Shown here in pieces: positions 1 to 6,779 of a stretch of 11,363 nucleotides of DNA. Position 1 is the first letter of the stretch, and each line of letters starts with the position of its first letter. The stretch comes from Pseudomonadota bacterium. Lineage in GTDB: Bacteria > Desulfobacterota > BSN033 > WVXP01 > G020346125. The DNA is taken from contig DAOVGJ010000258.1 of NCBI GenBank assembly GCA_030672465.1, positions 1-11,363 of the forward strand. The letters are read 5' to 3'. The notes under the pieces are model-generated. The model did no database searches. It saw only the letters and a list, made by a program, of their open reading frames with translations, and was not told the origin of the DNA. The position numbers and the translations under genes are program-made.

Positions 1-507
1 TCCGGCGGTACTGGAGAGGCCAAAACAGGAGGCAACTATGCAGCCAGCTTGCTCGCAGCAGAAGAGGCCAAAAAAAAGGGTTTCACCCAGGTTCTCTGGT
101 TAGATGGATGTGAAAAGATGTGGGTAGAAGAGGTGGGAACCATGAATATGTTTTTTGTTATAGATGATGAGGTCATAACAGCACCTTTGACAGGAAGTAT
201 TTTAGGAGGTATCACCAGAGATTCTGTAATCAAAATAGTCAGGGATTGGGGTTTGAAGATAAAAGAGAAATCAGTCTCTATCAATGAAGTCCTTGCTGCT
301 TCCAGCAGTGGACAACTTAAGGAGGCCTTTGGAACTGGAACCGCAGCTGTTATATCACCAGTCGGGCAGATAACATATGAGGATAAAGACTATGTTATAG
401 CCAGCGGTAAGATGGGCGAGCTATCACAAAAACTGTACGATGAAATTGTAGCAATCCAGTACGCGGAAAAACCAAACCCTTATGGATGGACAGAAAAAAT
501 AGGATAG
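1..507 (+). CDS. ilvE: Branched-chain amino acid aminotransferase, C-terminal part (5' end outside window)
   Basis: This is the 3' portion (168 codons) of a PLP-dependent class IV aminotransferase that interconverts leucine, isoleucine and valine with their 2-oxo acids, using glutamate/2-oxoglutarate. The open frame runs from base 1 without a start, so the gene begins upstream. The fragment opens just before the cofactor site: K8 in GEAKTGGNYAAS matches the Schiff-base lysine of the BCAT family (compare GDCKMGGNYGSS in the mammalian mitochondrial enzyme). EVGTMN (44-49), LTGSILGGITRDS (63-75) and GTGTAAVISPVG (111-122) are further family motifs, and the C-terminus YGWTEKIG is of the normal type, so the end is intact. 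It resembles the eukaryotic/Bacillus-like BCAT branch more than E. coli IlvE. By eye its codons are richer in A/T (ATA, AGA) than those of the Bat and thi genes. No terminator is evident after the TAG. Confidence 0.93.
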   Translation, partial: SGGTGEAKTGGNYAASLLAAEEAKKKGFTQVLWLDGCEKMWVEEVGTMNMFFVIDDEVITAPLTGSILGGITRDSVIKIVRDWGLKIKEKSVSINEVLAASSSGQLKEAFGTGTAAVISPVGQITYEDKDYVIASGKMGELSQKLYDEIVAIQYAEKPNPYGWTEKIG

Positions 508-599
508 GGACAGGTACAAATGAAATTTCGCTGATTTTTCCACATTTGGTGGGATAGAGATTCTATATGTAAGAAATATCGCTACCAACCTTGATGAAC

Positions 600-738
600 T
601 CGTAAAAAGTCAAAAATGGGACGGCAAAGTAAAAAGCTCCAAATGCAAGGCTTGCGAATCTTGAGGAATGAGGCGTACTTACCAGTACGCCGCAATGACA
701 AAAGATGAAGCGTAACGTAGCAGTTGGACTTTTTACGA
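600..738. repeat. MITE-like inverted-repeat element
   Basis: A 139-bp stretch is bounded by perfect 12-bp terminal inverted repeats: TCGTAAAAAGTC at 600-611 and GACTTTTTACGA at 727-738. Weaker similarity continues outward (TTGATGAAC at 591-599 against the complement of AGCCGTCAG at 739-747). Inside is a perfect 8-bp hairpin, GGCGTACT/AGTACGCC (672-679/684-691, loop TACC), with GGAATGA on its left and GCAATGACAAAAGATGAAG on its right. There is no transposase, so if mobile it would need one in trans. From memory, elements with these ends and a central GTACGCC hairpin are scattered in deltaproteobacterial genomes; I could not search for this. It lies between two genes and does not interrupt either. 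Confidence 0.72.
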
Positions 739-817
739 AGCCGTCAGTAGCAAAGTAGACAACCATCACAGACTGCCACATTCTGATTGGAGATTTTGTG
801 CAGATTTACTATGGGCC

Positions 818-846
818 TTGATTTTCTATCGTAAAGATGGTTAAAT
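818..846 (+). promoter_or_regulatory. Putative sigma-70 promoter of the cold-shock gene
   Basis: TTGATT (818-823) and TTAAAT (841-846) are separated by exactly 17 bp and match the -35 and -10 consensus at 4 of 6 positions each. Transcription would start near 853, just before the first arm of the leader stem at 860, which gives a leader of about 140 nt, similar in scale to the long leaders of enterobacterial cspA mRNAs. The call rests on sequence only. Confidence 0.5.
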
Positions 847-852
847 TCAATC

Positions 853-996
853 CAGCGGTGTAAGTTGTAAGGAGTTTTTCAAGGATCGTATATAAAGACC
901 GCACATGTCCCATCATATTATGCGGCTTTATGATAGACCCAGAAAGCTGTTACAACTTACCAGAAAATTTTTATCAGAAAGGAGTGAGTTGTAATG
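853..996 (+). promoter_or_regulatory. Structured cold-shock mRNA leader with mutually exclusive stems
   Basis: The leader contains GTAAGTTGTAA (860-870), its perfect complement TTACAACTTAC (950-960), and a near copy of the first arm, GTGAGTTGTAA (984-994). In form A, 860-870 pairs with 950-960 (11 bp), enclosing TTTTC/GAAAG (876-880/942-946) and an inner hairpin ATAAAG-A-CCGCA/TGCGG-CTTTAT (892-903/921-931, one bulged A). The Shine-Dalgarno AAAGGAG (978-984) and the ATG are then single-stranded. In form B, 950-960 pairs instead with 984-994 (11 bp with one G-U), taking up the last G of the Shine-Dalgarno, the spacer and the A of ATG; two more wobble pairs (949/995, 948/996) could cover the whole codon. 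The pairings are seen directly; the switching role, perhaps by temperature, is inference. Confidence 0.6.
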
Positions 997-1197
997 GCTA
1001 AAGGACAGGTTAAGTGGTTTAACGAGAAGAAGGGCTATGGGTTCATCAGTCAAGAAGACGGGGATGACGTATTTGTCCACTTTTCCGCCATTCAGAGAGA
1101 TGGATTTAAGACCCTTCACGAGGGGGATGAAGTCGAATTTGAAATCTCCCAGGACCAAAGGGGTGCTAAGGCCTCGAATGTTGTGGTATTGAAATGA
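994..1197 (+). CDS. cspA: Cold-shock protein, CspA family
   Basis: This is a 67-residue single cold-shock domain, the normal full length for a bacterial Csp. It binds single-stranded RNA and DNA and acts in the cytoplasm as an RNA chaperone, melting structures that hinder translation. The start MAKGQVKWFNEKKGYGFIS is typical; RNP1 is KGYGFI (13-18) and RNP2 is VFVHF (26-30), supplying the aromatic surface that stacks on nucleobases. The GDEVEF strand (44-49) and GAKASNVV end are conserved. The start is fixed by AAAGGAG nine bases upstream. The gene stands alone, with its own promoter and an intrinsic terminator 27 bases after the stop. Paralogues can be cold-induced or constitutive, so the symbol denotes family; the long structured leader argues for a regulated copy, and the protein could act on its own leader. 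Confidence 0.96.
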   Translation: MAKGQVKWFNEKKGYGFISQEDGDDVFVHFSAIQRDGFKTLHEGDEVEFEISQDQRGAKASNVVVLK

Positions 1198-1223
1198 GAG
1201 AGAAGGACTAGCGTCACCGATAG

Positions 1224-1256
1224 ACCCCCGGGGGAAAATGATCCCGGGGGTTTTTT
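1224..1256 (+). terminator. Rho-independent terminator of the cold-shock gene
   Basis: A perfect 9-bp GC-rich stem, ACCCCCGGG (1224-1232) with CCCGGGGGT (1243-1251), has a 10-base loop and runs into six T residues (1251-1256). It lies 27 bases after the csp stop. On the opposite strand there is no T-run after the stem, so it should not also terminate the Bat operon that approaches from the right. Confidence 0.92.
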
Positions 1257-1401
1257 CATTCATGAAAGGACGGAATCGCTCATGCGATCCCTAATGTTGT
1301 TCCCACCTCTGATCTTTCCTGCCTAAATAATCCCAGCTTCAAATCCATCTCAGCTAAATTATGTGAAATTGTCTCCCCAGTCCTCTCGCATTGTCATTTA
1401 G

Positions 1402-2391
1402 TTATACACTCCTCCGTTCGAAATACATCCCAACACAAAAGAGAACAATGGAAAGGGCGAGGGGTATCTGGAATATCTCTCTCCCCCCAGAGAGGACCCT
1501 CTTACCCACTACTGCTGGATCCCTGAAAATTCCCCGGAGCTCTTTACCCGAACGTAGTCGGATATATCTCCCCCCTGTCACCTGTGAGATTTGCCCCAAG
1601 ATCCCTTCATTCAATCGAGTACTAACCTCTTTGCCCTCGATTTTGAGCCACTCCTTAAACTTACCCTTTTCGTACACGGGAATTCTGGAACCCGTCAGGC
1701 TTCCAAGGCCTGCAGAGACCACACCGATGCCATTTGCGCTGATGTCGGCCAGGATCCCACCGAGATTTTCAGGACGGATATGGCCGCCGTCGGAAAAGAG
1801 GAGAATGATCTTTTTCCTGTCGCCTTTTTCGAAGAGATGGACCGCCTCCGACAAGGCCTTACCGATGTTGGATCCCTGAGAAGGAGCCGAATCCACCCCG
1901 ACCCAATTCTTCAGGACAAATGTCAGGGCTTGAAAATCATCGGTGAGTTCGGCCTGGGGAAAACTGTTCCCGGCAAACGTCACGATGCCAAGCCTGTTTC
2001 CGGCTAGCTCCGGCAGACATCCCAGTAGAATATCTTTTGCCATTTCAACTCGAGAAACCTCCGGGCCACAATCCTCGGCCGCCATGCTCTTGGATACGTC
2101 CAGAACGGCCACCACGTCGAGAGTCCCCTCCTTGATCTGCCCCGAATTTCCGGAAAGGAGAGGCCGGGCGGCGGCCGTAATCAAGAGGGCAAAGCAGAGG
2201 ACTGTCGGTAACCTCTGATAAACGATTTTCCGATTGCAGGAGAGCCGGGAAAACTGGGCGAGCAGGTCCATTTTTCCAAATTCCTCAAGGATGGCCTTCC
2301 TCCGGCGAAAGCCCAACACAATGGCTCCCAGAACAAGGGGCAGTACCAACATGGCCCAAAATGCTTTAGCATTCAGAAATTCAAGGGACAT
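1402..2391 (-). CDS. BatB-like von Willebrand factor A domain membrane protein
   Basis: This 329-residue protein has the BatA/BatB layout: N-terminal membrane segments (about 11-28 and 61-79), a VWA domain (about 91-290) exposed to the periplasm, and a C-terminal membrane segment (about 308-323). The metal-ion-dependent adhesion site shows D98-V-S100-K-S102 and the later FSDGG (D201). The usual MIDAS threonine is a serine here (S174 in QGSNIGKAL). In the Bat system such proteins are thought to form a VWA scaffold at the inner membrane with the MoxR ATPase; the exact substrate is not known. It is the last gene of the six-gene operon, six bases after the TPR gene. AGGGAG sits only two bases before the ATG, closer than usual. 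No clear terminator follows on this strand before the csp terminator region. Confidence 0.85.
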   Translation of the reverse strand: MSLEFLNAKAFWAMLVLPLVLGAIVLGFRRRKAILEEFGKMDLLAQFSRLSCNRKIVYQRLPTVLCFALLITAAARPLLSGNSGQIKEGTLDVVAVLDVSKSMAAEDCGPEVSRVEMAKDILLGCLPELAGNRLGIVTFAGNSFPQAELTDDFQALTFVLKNWVGVDSAPSQGSNIGKALSEAVHLFEKGDRKKIILLFSDGGHIRPENLGGILADISANGIGVVSAGLGSLTGSRIPVYEKGKFKEWLKIEGKEVSTRLNEGILGQISQVTGGRYIRLRSGKELRGIFRDPAVVGKRVLSGGREIFQIPLALSIVLFCVGMYFERRSV

Positions 2392-2397
2392 GGCTCC

Positions 2398-2958
2398 CTA
2401 AATGCCTGGCCTATCCGAACCGTGTTGACCCATCTGGTTCTTATCCTCTTCCTCGTCCCCCGGCTCCGGGTTCAGAGAGGCCTGGCTCCCTTCATCGGGG
2501 AATGCCATGGGATAGAAAACATAGAGCCGTTCAAGGTTGTATTTGGTTTCCCAATCGGTGGGATCGAGCCGAAGGGATTCTTTGTACATTTCGGCCGCCT
2601 TTTTCGGCAGCTCTAGTCGAACCAGAATGTTACCGATGTTGTAATAGGCTCGTTTCTTCCAGAAAGAATCACGGCTTTTTCGAATGACACCATAGAAATG
2701 CTCCATTGCCTTCGCGAGGTTATCTGCACGGTAGGCCCTTACTCCCATGTTGTATGAAATGAGATCCTCTGACGCGAAGAGGCTTTCCCTCGCCTTTTCG
2801 AGGTACTGTTGGTCCAATCGATTCTCCTCTATGGCTTTCACCGCTCCTCCAATCAAATCCGTATACCAGTACTTCTGGTAGAATCCATAGGAAAGACAAA
2901 GCCCTGCGATTATAATCAAATAAACCCGAATCGAACGTATATATGCGATCGCCCCCAT
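2398..2958 (-). CDS. Membrane-anchored TPR protein, BatC-like
   Basis: With the ATG at 2958 the protein has 186 residues. It starts with one hydrophobic segment (about 10-27), then a helical region with tetratricopeptide-type repeats: one around 67-95 (YNMGVRAYRADNLAKAMEHF) and a clearer pair at 101-145 (AYYNIGNILVRLELPKKAAEMYKESL, then LDPTDWETKYNLERL), and ends in a charged, disordered tail rich in E, D and Q. TPR proteins in this position (BatC or the C-terminal half of fused BatB) are taken to mediate protein contacts in the Bat complex. The frame stays open to a TTG at 2985, but AGGAGG six bases before the ATG, overlapping the stop of the preceding batA-like gene (TTAGGAGG), makes ATG 2958 far better. 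It lies between the two VWA genes, an unusual order since batA and batB are more often adjacent. Confidence 0.82.
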   Translation of the reverse strand: MGAIAYIRSIRVYLIIIAGLCLSYGFYQKYWYTDLIGGAVKAIEENRLDQQYLEKARESLFASEDLISYNMGVRAYRADNLAKAMEHFYGVIRKSRDSFWKKRAYYNIGNILVRLELPKKAAEMYKESLRLDPTDWETKYNLERLYVFYPMAFPDEGSQASLNPEPGDEEEDKNQMGQHGSDRPGI

Positions 2959-2968
2959 GGCGGACCTC

Positions 2969-3889
2969 CTAACAGAGCTCGACAAAAAGGGTATTGCGCA
3001 GCAGCGTCAAAATGAACAAAAGACACAACGCCAATAGGACAAATATGGGATAGAGCTCCTGGCTCTTCCCCTGAATTTCTATTTCGACTCTGCTGGGTTC
3101 CAGGCGGTCTATCTCGTCAAAGGCCGCGGTTAAATCCCTTGCCGACTCAGCGGCGATGAACCGTCCCTCGGTCCGGTCCACGATTTCCAAAAGATCGCTA
3201 TTTTCCTTCCTCAGATTGACTCCCAGGAGATAGAGATGGACACCCATCTTTTTCATCTCCGTAACGATCATCTCTTTCATCTTGGCCTGGATTGTGGCCT
3301 CGCCATCGGAGAGGAACACCAGAATGCGACTCGCCGACTGTCCCATCTCCCTGAAATGCTCCACGGCCTTCACAAAGGGCTGTGCAAGATTGGTTCCCCC
3401 ATAGAAGGTGGCCCCAAGCCTACCCACTTTTTTCGATATGAGGCCGAGATCCCTTGTCAGGGGCCAGCTTCCAAAGGTTTCATCCCCAAAGACCAGCAGT
3501 CCGATCCTATCGTTTTCCCGCTTTTGAATGAACTGGAGCGCTGCCTTTTTGGCCTCATCTATCTTCCTTGGTCCATCCGCCGCGGGCCAGGCGTTCCCCA
3601 TAGCATTTTCCATACTATAGGAGAGGTCCACGACGAGAACGATATCACGGGCGAGAAACCTCTCGTGTTGAACGACCTTTCGCCATTGAGGCCGGGCAAG
3701 CCCCACAATCAGCAGGGCTATCGTGATGACGAAGAGAAACTGCGGCAGGTGCCCCCACAGCCTCAATCCCCCCTCGGCCTCCAGGAGGGAAAGATGCGGG
3801 TACCCGAGGAAAGCGGTTTTCCTGGTGAGGAAAAGGGGCAAAAAAATGACTCCCGCAAGTAATAGAAAAGGATAAGCCAACCGTATCAT
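2969..3889 (-). CDS. BatA-like von Willebrand factor A domain membrane protein
   Basis: This 306-residue protein has two N-terminal membrane segments (about 5-21 and 49-65), a VWA domain (about 81-265) and a C-terminal membrane segment (about 280-298), the normal BatA arrangement. The MIDAS metal site appears complete: D88-L-S90-Y-S92, T166 in GGTNLAQ and D195 in LSDGE, so it should bind a divalent metal. It is the most canonical VWA member of this operon. The start ATG overlaps the TGA of the BatD-like gene (ATGA), so the two are probably translationally coupled. The related Bat genes were named for aerotolerance in Bacteroides, but their direct role is unsettled and better described as envelope stress or periplasmic assembly; no substrate can be read from the sequence. 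Confidence 0.87.
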   Translation of the reverse strand: MIRLAYPFLLLAGVIFLPLFLTRKTAFLGYPHLSLLEAEGGLRLWGHLPQFLFVITIALLIVGLARPQWRKVVQHERFLARDIVLVVDLSYSMENAMGNAWPAADGPRKIDEAKKAALQFIQKRENDRIGLLVFGDETFGSWPLTRDLGLISKKVGRLGATFYGGTNLAQPFVKAVEHFREMGQSASRILVFLSDGEATIQAKMKEMIVTEMKKMGVHLYLLGVNLRKENSDLLEIVDRTEGRFIAAESARDLTAAFDEIDRLEPSRVEIEIQGKSQELYPIFVLLALCLLFILTLLRNTLFVELC

Positions 3890-4893
3890 GCTTGCTTCAC
3901 ACCTGGATGCGTTGTTTCTTCCATGCTTTCCATGAGCCCATTGAATCGTCTCATAACCGACTCAACATCCACAGGGGCATCTCCTTCGTAGATAACCTGG
4001 TTGATTCTTGCCACCAAGCCCTTGAGCTCTTCGTAGAATGGACGGTCCTTTAACTGATGCACAATCTCCATCGATGGCCTATTCGCGGTATTTAGTCCAT
4101 AGACATCTTTCAGGAAATCCCTCAGGATCGTATTGATCTCGAAGAACAGGTGCTTTCGATGATCTTCGTAGTTGAAGCACCTTTCCCTGGCTTCCTGGAG
4201 CGTCTTCAGGGCGCGATCCCTGGGCGTGGGATTCGCGCTTTGCTCTCCGACCCTCCGTCTCCTTCGGACGAACTCCCAAGGCCAGGTGATGAGGACTACG
4301 AAGACCATGAGGCCCCCCACAACGATGGTAACTTTCCAAATAACGGCCATCCTCTCGTCCATGATGGGGCCCTTAATGTCTTTCATGGGGCCGTAGTAGG
4401 CGGCCGTCCGTGATACGAAAATATCAAAGGATTGCGAAAAGAGGCTCCGATAATGATACTTAGATTCTACCGGATTCCAATCCCCCTTCGTTGCGTAAGA
4501 GATGCGGAGGGGGGGAAATTTCAGCCTGTCCACAGCGATGGCAGGCTCGAAAGACTGGAGCTGATAGACCACCGTGTAGATAGTTCCGTCGCCCTTTCGG
4601 CGCTTATGAACCCTCACATTCCGAACCTCAAAAGGTCCGTGGATCTCCTCTTCCCGGGGGAGGTTCACCAGGTCTACAACGGGTCCCTCCCTCGTCTCCA
4701 GGGTGACCGTCAGGGGAATCTCATCACCGATATGGAAACCGAAGTTCCTTGGACAGTGAAAATCGACGGTTATGGGAAAGGCCTCATGATCCGAGGAGTC
4801 CCCCTCCTCTGACTGGACACTGCGGTTGTCCGAGGATACAGTTCCCAGGGCGAGGGAGGCAGCAAAGAATGTAAGCAGGAGGAACTTTTTCAT
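3886..4893 (-). CDS. BatD-like (DUF4381-related) single-pass membrane protein
   Basis: The protein has 335 residues. MKKFLLLTFFAASLALG is a Sec-type signal peptide (about 1-21), followed by a presumably beta-rich extracytoplasmic domain (about 38-165), one membrane segment (about 183-204), the positive stop RRRRR (210-214), and a cytoplasmic helical domain (about 225-320). The last part follows the BatD/DUF4381 pattern, with an FEINTILRDFLKDVYGLNT element at about 251-269, a short MEIVHQL helix and IYEGDAPVD (301-309), where family members have a D-x-V-K-F-A-like element. Canonical BatD is considerably longer with more periplasmic repeats, so this is a short form. It probably passes signals or force between the periplasmic VWA proteins and the cytoplasmic MoxR. 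ATG directly follows the preceding TAA; GGAGGAG lies about ten bases upstream. The family assignment rests on topology, C-terminal pattern and context. Confidence 0.68.
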   Translation of the reverse strand: MKKFLLLTFFAASLALGTVSSDNRSVQSEEGDSSDHEAFPITVDFHCPRNFGFHIGDEIPLTVTLETREGPVVDLVNLPREEEIHGPFEVRNVRVHKRRKGDGTIYTVVYQLQSFEPAIAVDRLKFPPLRISYATKGDWNPVESKYHYRSLFSQSFDIFVSRTAAYYGPMKDIKGPIMDERMAVIWKVTIVVGGLMVFVVLITWPWEFVRRRRRVGEQSANPTPRDRALKTLQEARERCFNYEDHRKHLFFEINTILRDFLKDVYGLNTANRPSMEIVHQLKDRPFYEELKGLVARINQVIYEGDAPVDVESVMRRFNGLMESMEETTHPGVKQA

Positions 4894-5772
4894 TTAATGG
4901 GCTCTCCTCCGGGCCAGGAAAAGCCTCCCAATTTCGCTGACATAATCGGTTTCTTGATTTATCCAGAGAGCATCTATGCAGAGGCTTTGAAACAACGCCT
5001 TCAGGCCCTGCTCCCTGGCCTCTACTCGTTTCTGAAATACCGCCTTCCTTCCGGTCCATCCCAACCAGATAGCCCTGCTCCTGCCGGTCTCCAGATCCCT
5101 CAAAGCAGCGATGCACCACCTTTCGGGGAGAATCTTTTCCCTCGGGTCCCAAATGACAATGGAAACTACGTCATGCAGCAGGGCAGCGGACTTGAGGGCC
5201 CTTTCGATTCCCTCAAGATGTTCCTGGAAGTCAGCGATGAGAAATACCAGGGACCGCTTTGCCGGCAGCCTGGAGAGGGCTTGGACCAATCCTGCCCCTC
5301 CGTTTCCATCAGATCTCGTTTCGAGGACCTTCTGAGGGATCAGAAGCCTGTAATCCTTGGGATTTCGGAGGGGCCATTGAATTTCAACATCGGATCCGTA
5401 GCCAATAAAACCGACTCGGTCGTGGCATCGCCAGGCTGCGTGAGCCAGAATTGCGGAGATTTCCGCCGCCAATCTCCGCTTCGTCACCCGAACCGTTCCA
5501 AAATCCATTGATTGGCTCAAATCCACGAGGAGAAAAACGGCGAGGTTGGTCTCAGTCAGCCGAGTGTTCTTCAAGATTTGGTGGCCTCCCGTTCTTGCGG
5601 TGGCCGACCAGTTTATTGATCGGGGGCTATCACCCAACTCATATTCGGAGATCGTCTCGAAGTCTGAAGATCCCCCCACCTGGCGGCTGGGCCAGATTCC
5701 GAGATCATGCTGGCCCGAATACCAGCGAACATAGTAATCCACCTCTGCAATCTTTGCGAGGATCTCTTTCAC
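4894..5772 (-). CDS. DUF58 protein (MoxR-associated, VWA-like fold)
   Basis: This 292-residue soluble protein carries the DUF58 hallmark YELGDSPRSINWSATAR (44-60), followed by a VWA-like domain: FLLVDLSQSM with D84, S86, S88, then the LVFLIADFQE strand (D181). The position of the MIDAS threonine is alanine (A160 in GNGGAGLVQAL), so metal binding may be weak or absent. DUF58 genes nearly always follow moxR and their products are presumed clients or adaptors of the ATPase; no enzymatic activity is established. The start is GTG at 5772, overlapping the MoxR TGA by four bases (GTGA), so translational coupling is expected. No membrane segment is seen, which fits the shorter DUF58 type that lacks the N-terminal transmembrane pair of some relatives. 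Confidence 0.88.
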   Translation of the reverse strand: MKEILAKIAEVDYYVRWYSGQHDLGIWPSRQVGGSSDFETISEYELGDSPRSINWSATARTGGHQILKNTRLTETNLAVFLLVDLSQSMDFGTVRVTKRRLAAEISAILAHAAWRCHDRVGFIGYGSDVEIQWPLRNPKDYRLLIPQKVLETRSDGNGGAGLVQALSRLPAKRSLVFLIADFQEHLEGIERALKSAALLHDVVSIVIWDPREKILPERWCIAALRDLETGRSRAIWLGWTGRKAVFQKRVEAREQGLKALFQSLCIDALWINQETDYVSEIGRLFLARRRAH

Positions 5773-6779
5773 GGTATATGAACTCCGTCCAAGATCTCTT
5801 GGATAACGGCTTCCACGGTCAGCCCTTCGGCCTCGGCGGAAAACTCTAAGAAAATTCGATGCCTGAAAACATCCCTTGCCACGGCCTGAATGTCTTCAGG
5901 ATAGACGTGCTGACGGTTGTGCAGGAAGGCCTCGACGCGTCCCGCATCCCTCAGGGCCAAGGTTGCCCGAGGGGAAGCGCCGAGCTTCACACATCCCTCA
6001 AGTGCTTTCAACTCAAACTCCCCTGGAAAACGGGTCGCTCGAACCAGGTCAACGATGTATTGATGGGCGTACTGTTCCACGGATACTTCCCTCTTTATGC
6101 TCTCCCTCAGCTTACAGATGTCATGGGGCTCGAAGACCCGCTGGATGGCTCTGACCTTATTCCTCTGATCGAGGTTAACATTGGTGAGGATATCAATCTC
6201 ATCTTTCGGGCTGGGATATTCGACCACAACCTTGAAGAGAAACCGATCCAACTGGGCTTCAGGAAGGGGATAGGTGCCGTCCTGTTCAACGGGATTCTGC
6301 GTTGCGAGGACAATGAAGGGATCGGGCAGTTCAAGGGTGTCTTTCCCCATGACGGTGACTTGGCGCTCCTGCATGGCCTGGAGCAGAGCAGCCTGAGTTT
6401 TTGCGGGGGCCCGGTTAATTTCATCCACCAGGGCCACATGGCAGTCGGTCAGGGGACCCTTCTGAAGTTTGAAGCGATTTCCAGTGTAGACATAGGTCCC
6501 AAGGAGGTCGCTTGGGAGCATATCGGGTACCATCTGGATCCTTCGGAATACCCCTCCCATGGCTGCTCCCAGGGCCGACACCAAGAGGGATTTGGCCAAT
6601 CCCGGAACACCCTCGAGCAGAACATGGCCATCGGCAAGGAGGGCCACGACAATACGACAGATCAAGGGCTTCTGCCCCACGATGATTTTCTCTATCTCAG
6701 CCACGAGGCCCTGAATCTTCTCGATGCCTTCATGGAGGCTTGATTCTGATTTTTCTTTACGATGAGCGGCGAGTTGCAT
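5769..6779 (-). CDS. MoxR-family AAA+ ATPase
   Basis: This 336-residue AAA+ ATPase is the first gene of the Bat operon. It should form a hexameric ring that uses ATP to remodel or load metal into VWA-domain clients. Numbering from the ATG at 6779: Walker A GVPGLAKS (57-64), Walker B VALVDEIN (115-122), sensor 1 LATQNP (158-163), the arginine-finger region PEAQLDRFLF (R179) and sensor 2 GASPRA (267-272). The MoxR signature helix APAKTQAALLQAMQE follows Walker B. Length is typical. The frame extends four codons further to a TTG at 6791, but that start lacks a Shine-Dalgarno at a useful distance (AAAGGA lies about 20 bases away). ATG 6779 has a weak GGGGG five bases upstream and is preferred. 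The leader from the suggested promoter is about 110 bases. Confidence 0.94.
   Translation of the reverse strand: MQLAAHRKEKSESSLHEGIEKIQGLVAEIEKIIVGQKPLICRIVVALLADGHVLLEGVPGLAKSLLVSALGAAMGGVFRRIQMVPDMLPSDLLGTYVYTGNRFKLQKGPLTDCHVALVDEINRAPAKTQAALLQAMQERQVTVMGKDTLELPDPFIVLATQNPVEQDGTYPLPEAQLDRFLFKVVVEYPSPKDEIDILTNVNLDQRNKVRAIQRVFEPHDICKLRESIKREVSVEQYAHQYIVDLVRATRFPGEFELKALEGCVKLGASPRATLALRDAGRVEAFLHNRQHVYPEDIQAVARDVFRHRIFLEFSAEAEGLTVEAVIQEILDGVHIP

Larger units (their letters stand above)
508..993. other. Intergenic region between aminotransferase and cold-shock gene
   Basis: No credible gene lies here. From left to right I see about 90 bases with no recognisable signal (only a weak 5-bp hairpin at 554-566 without a T-run), the inverted-repeat element at 600-738, a short spacer, a sigma-70-like promoter (818-846) and the structured leader of the cold-shock gene (about 853-993). 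The small reverse-strand open frame at 563-781 runs through the repeat element, contains no recognisable protein motif and is not annotated. Confidence 0.7.

Noticed and set aside
597..745. CRISPR or phage attachment site reading of the inverted-repeat element
   Set aside because: There is only one unit, no regular spacer array, and no integrase, cas gene or tRNA nearby.
928..1263. Minus-strand open frame over the cold-shock gene
   Set aside because: It covers the csp gene and its terminator in antisense; the + strand encodes an unmistakable full-length cold-shock domain.
1272..1290. Small hairpin (ATCGC/GCGAT, loop TCAT) between the two convergent units, considered as the Bat operon terminator
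   Set aside because: The stem has only five continuous pairs and no T-run follows on either strand.
2959..2985. TTG start nine codons upstream for the TPR protein
   Set aside because: A perfect AGGAGG lies six bases before the ATG at 2958, while the TTG lies inside the previous gene with no ribosome-binding site.
3236..3862. + strand open frame (208 codons) opposite the BatA-like gene
   Set aside because: Antisense shadow of a clear VWA gene, rich in His and Pro with no motif.
5859..6743. Long + strand open frame (294 codons) opposite moxR
   Set aside because: It is the mirror of the MoxR coding strand, has no start context or protein-family motif, and the minus-strand frame carries all AAA+ motifs.
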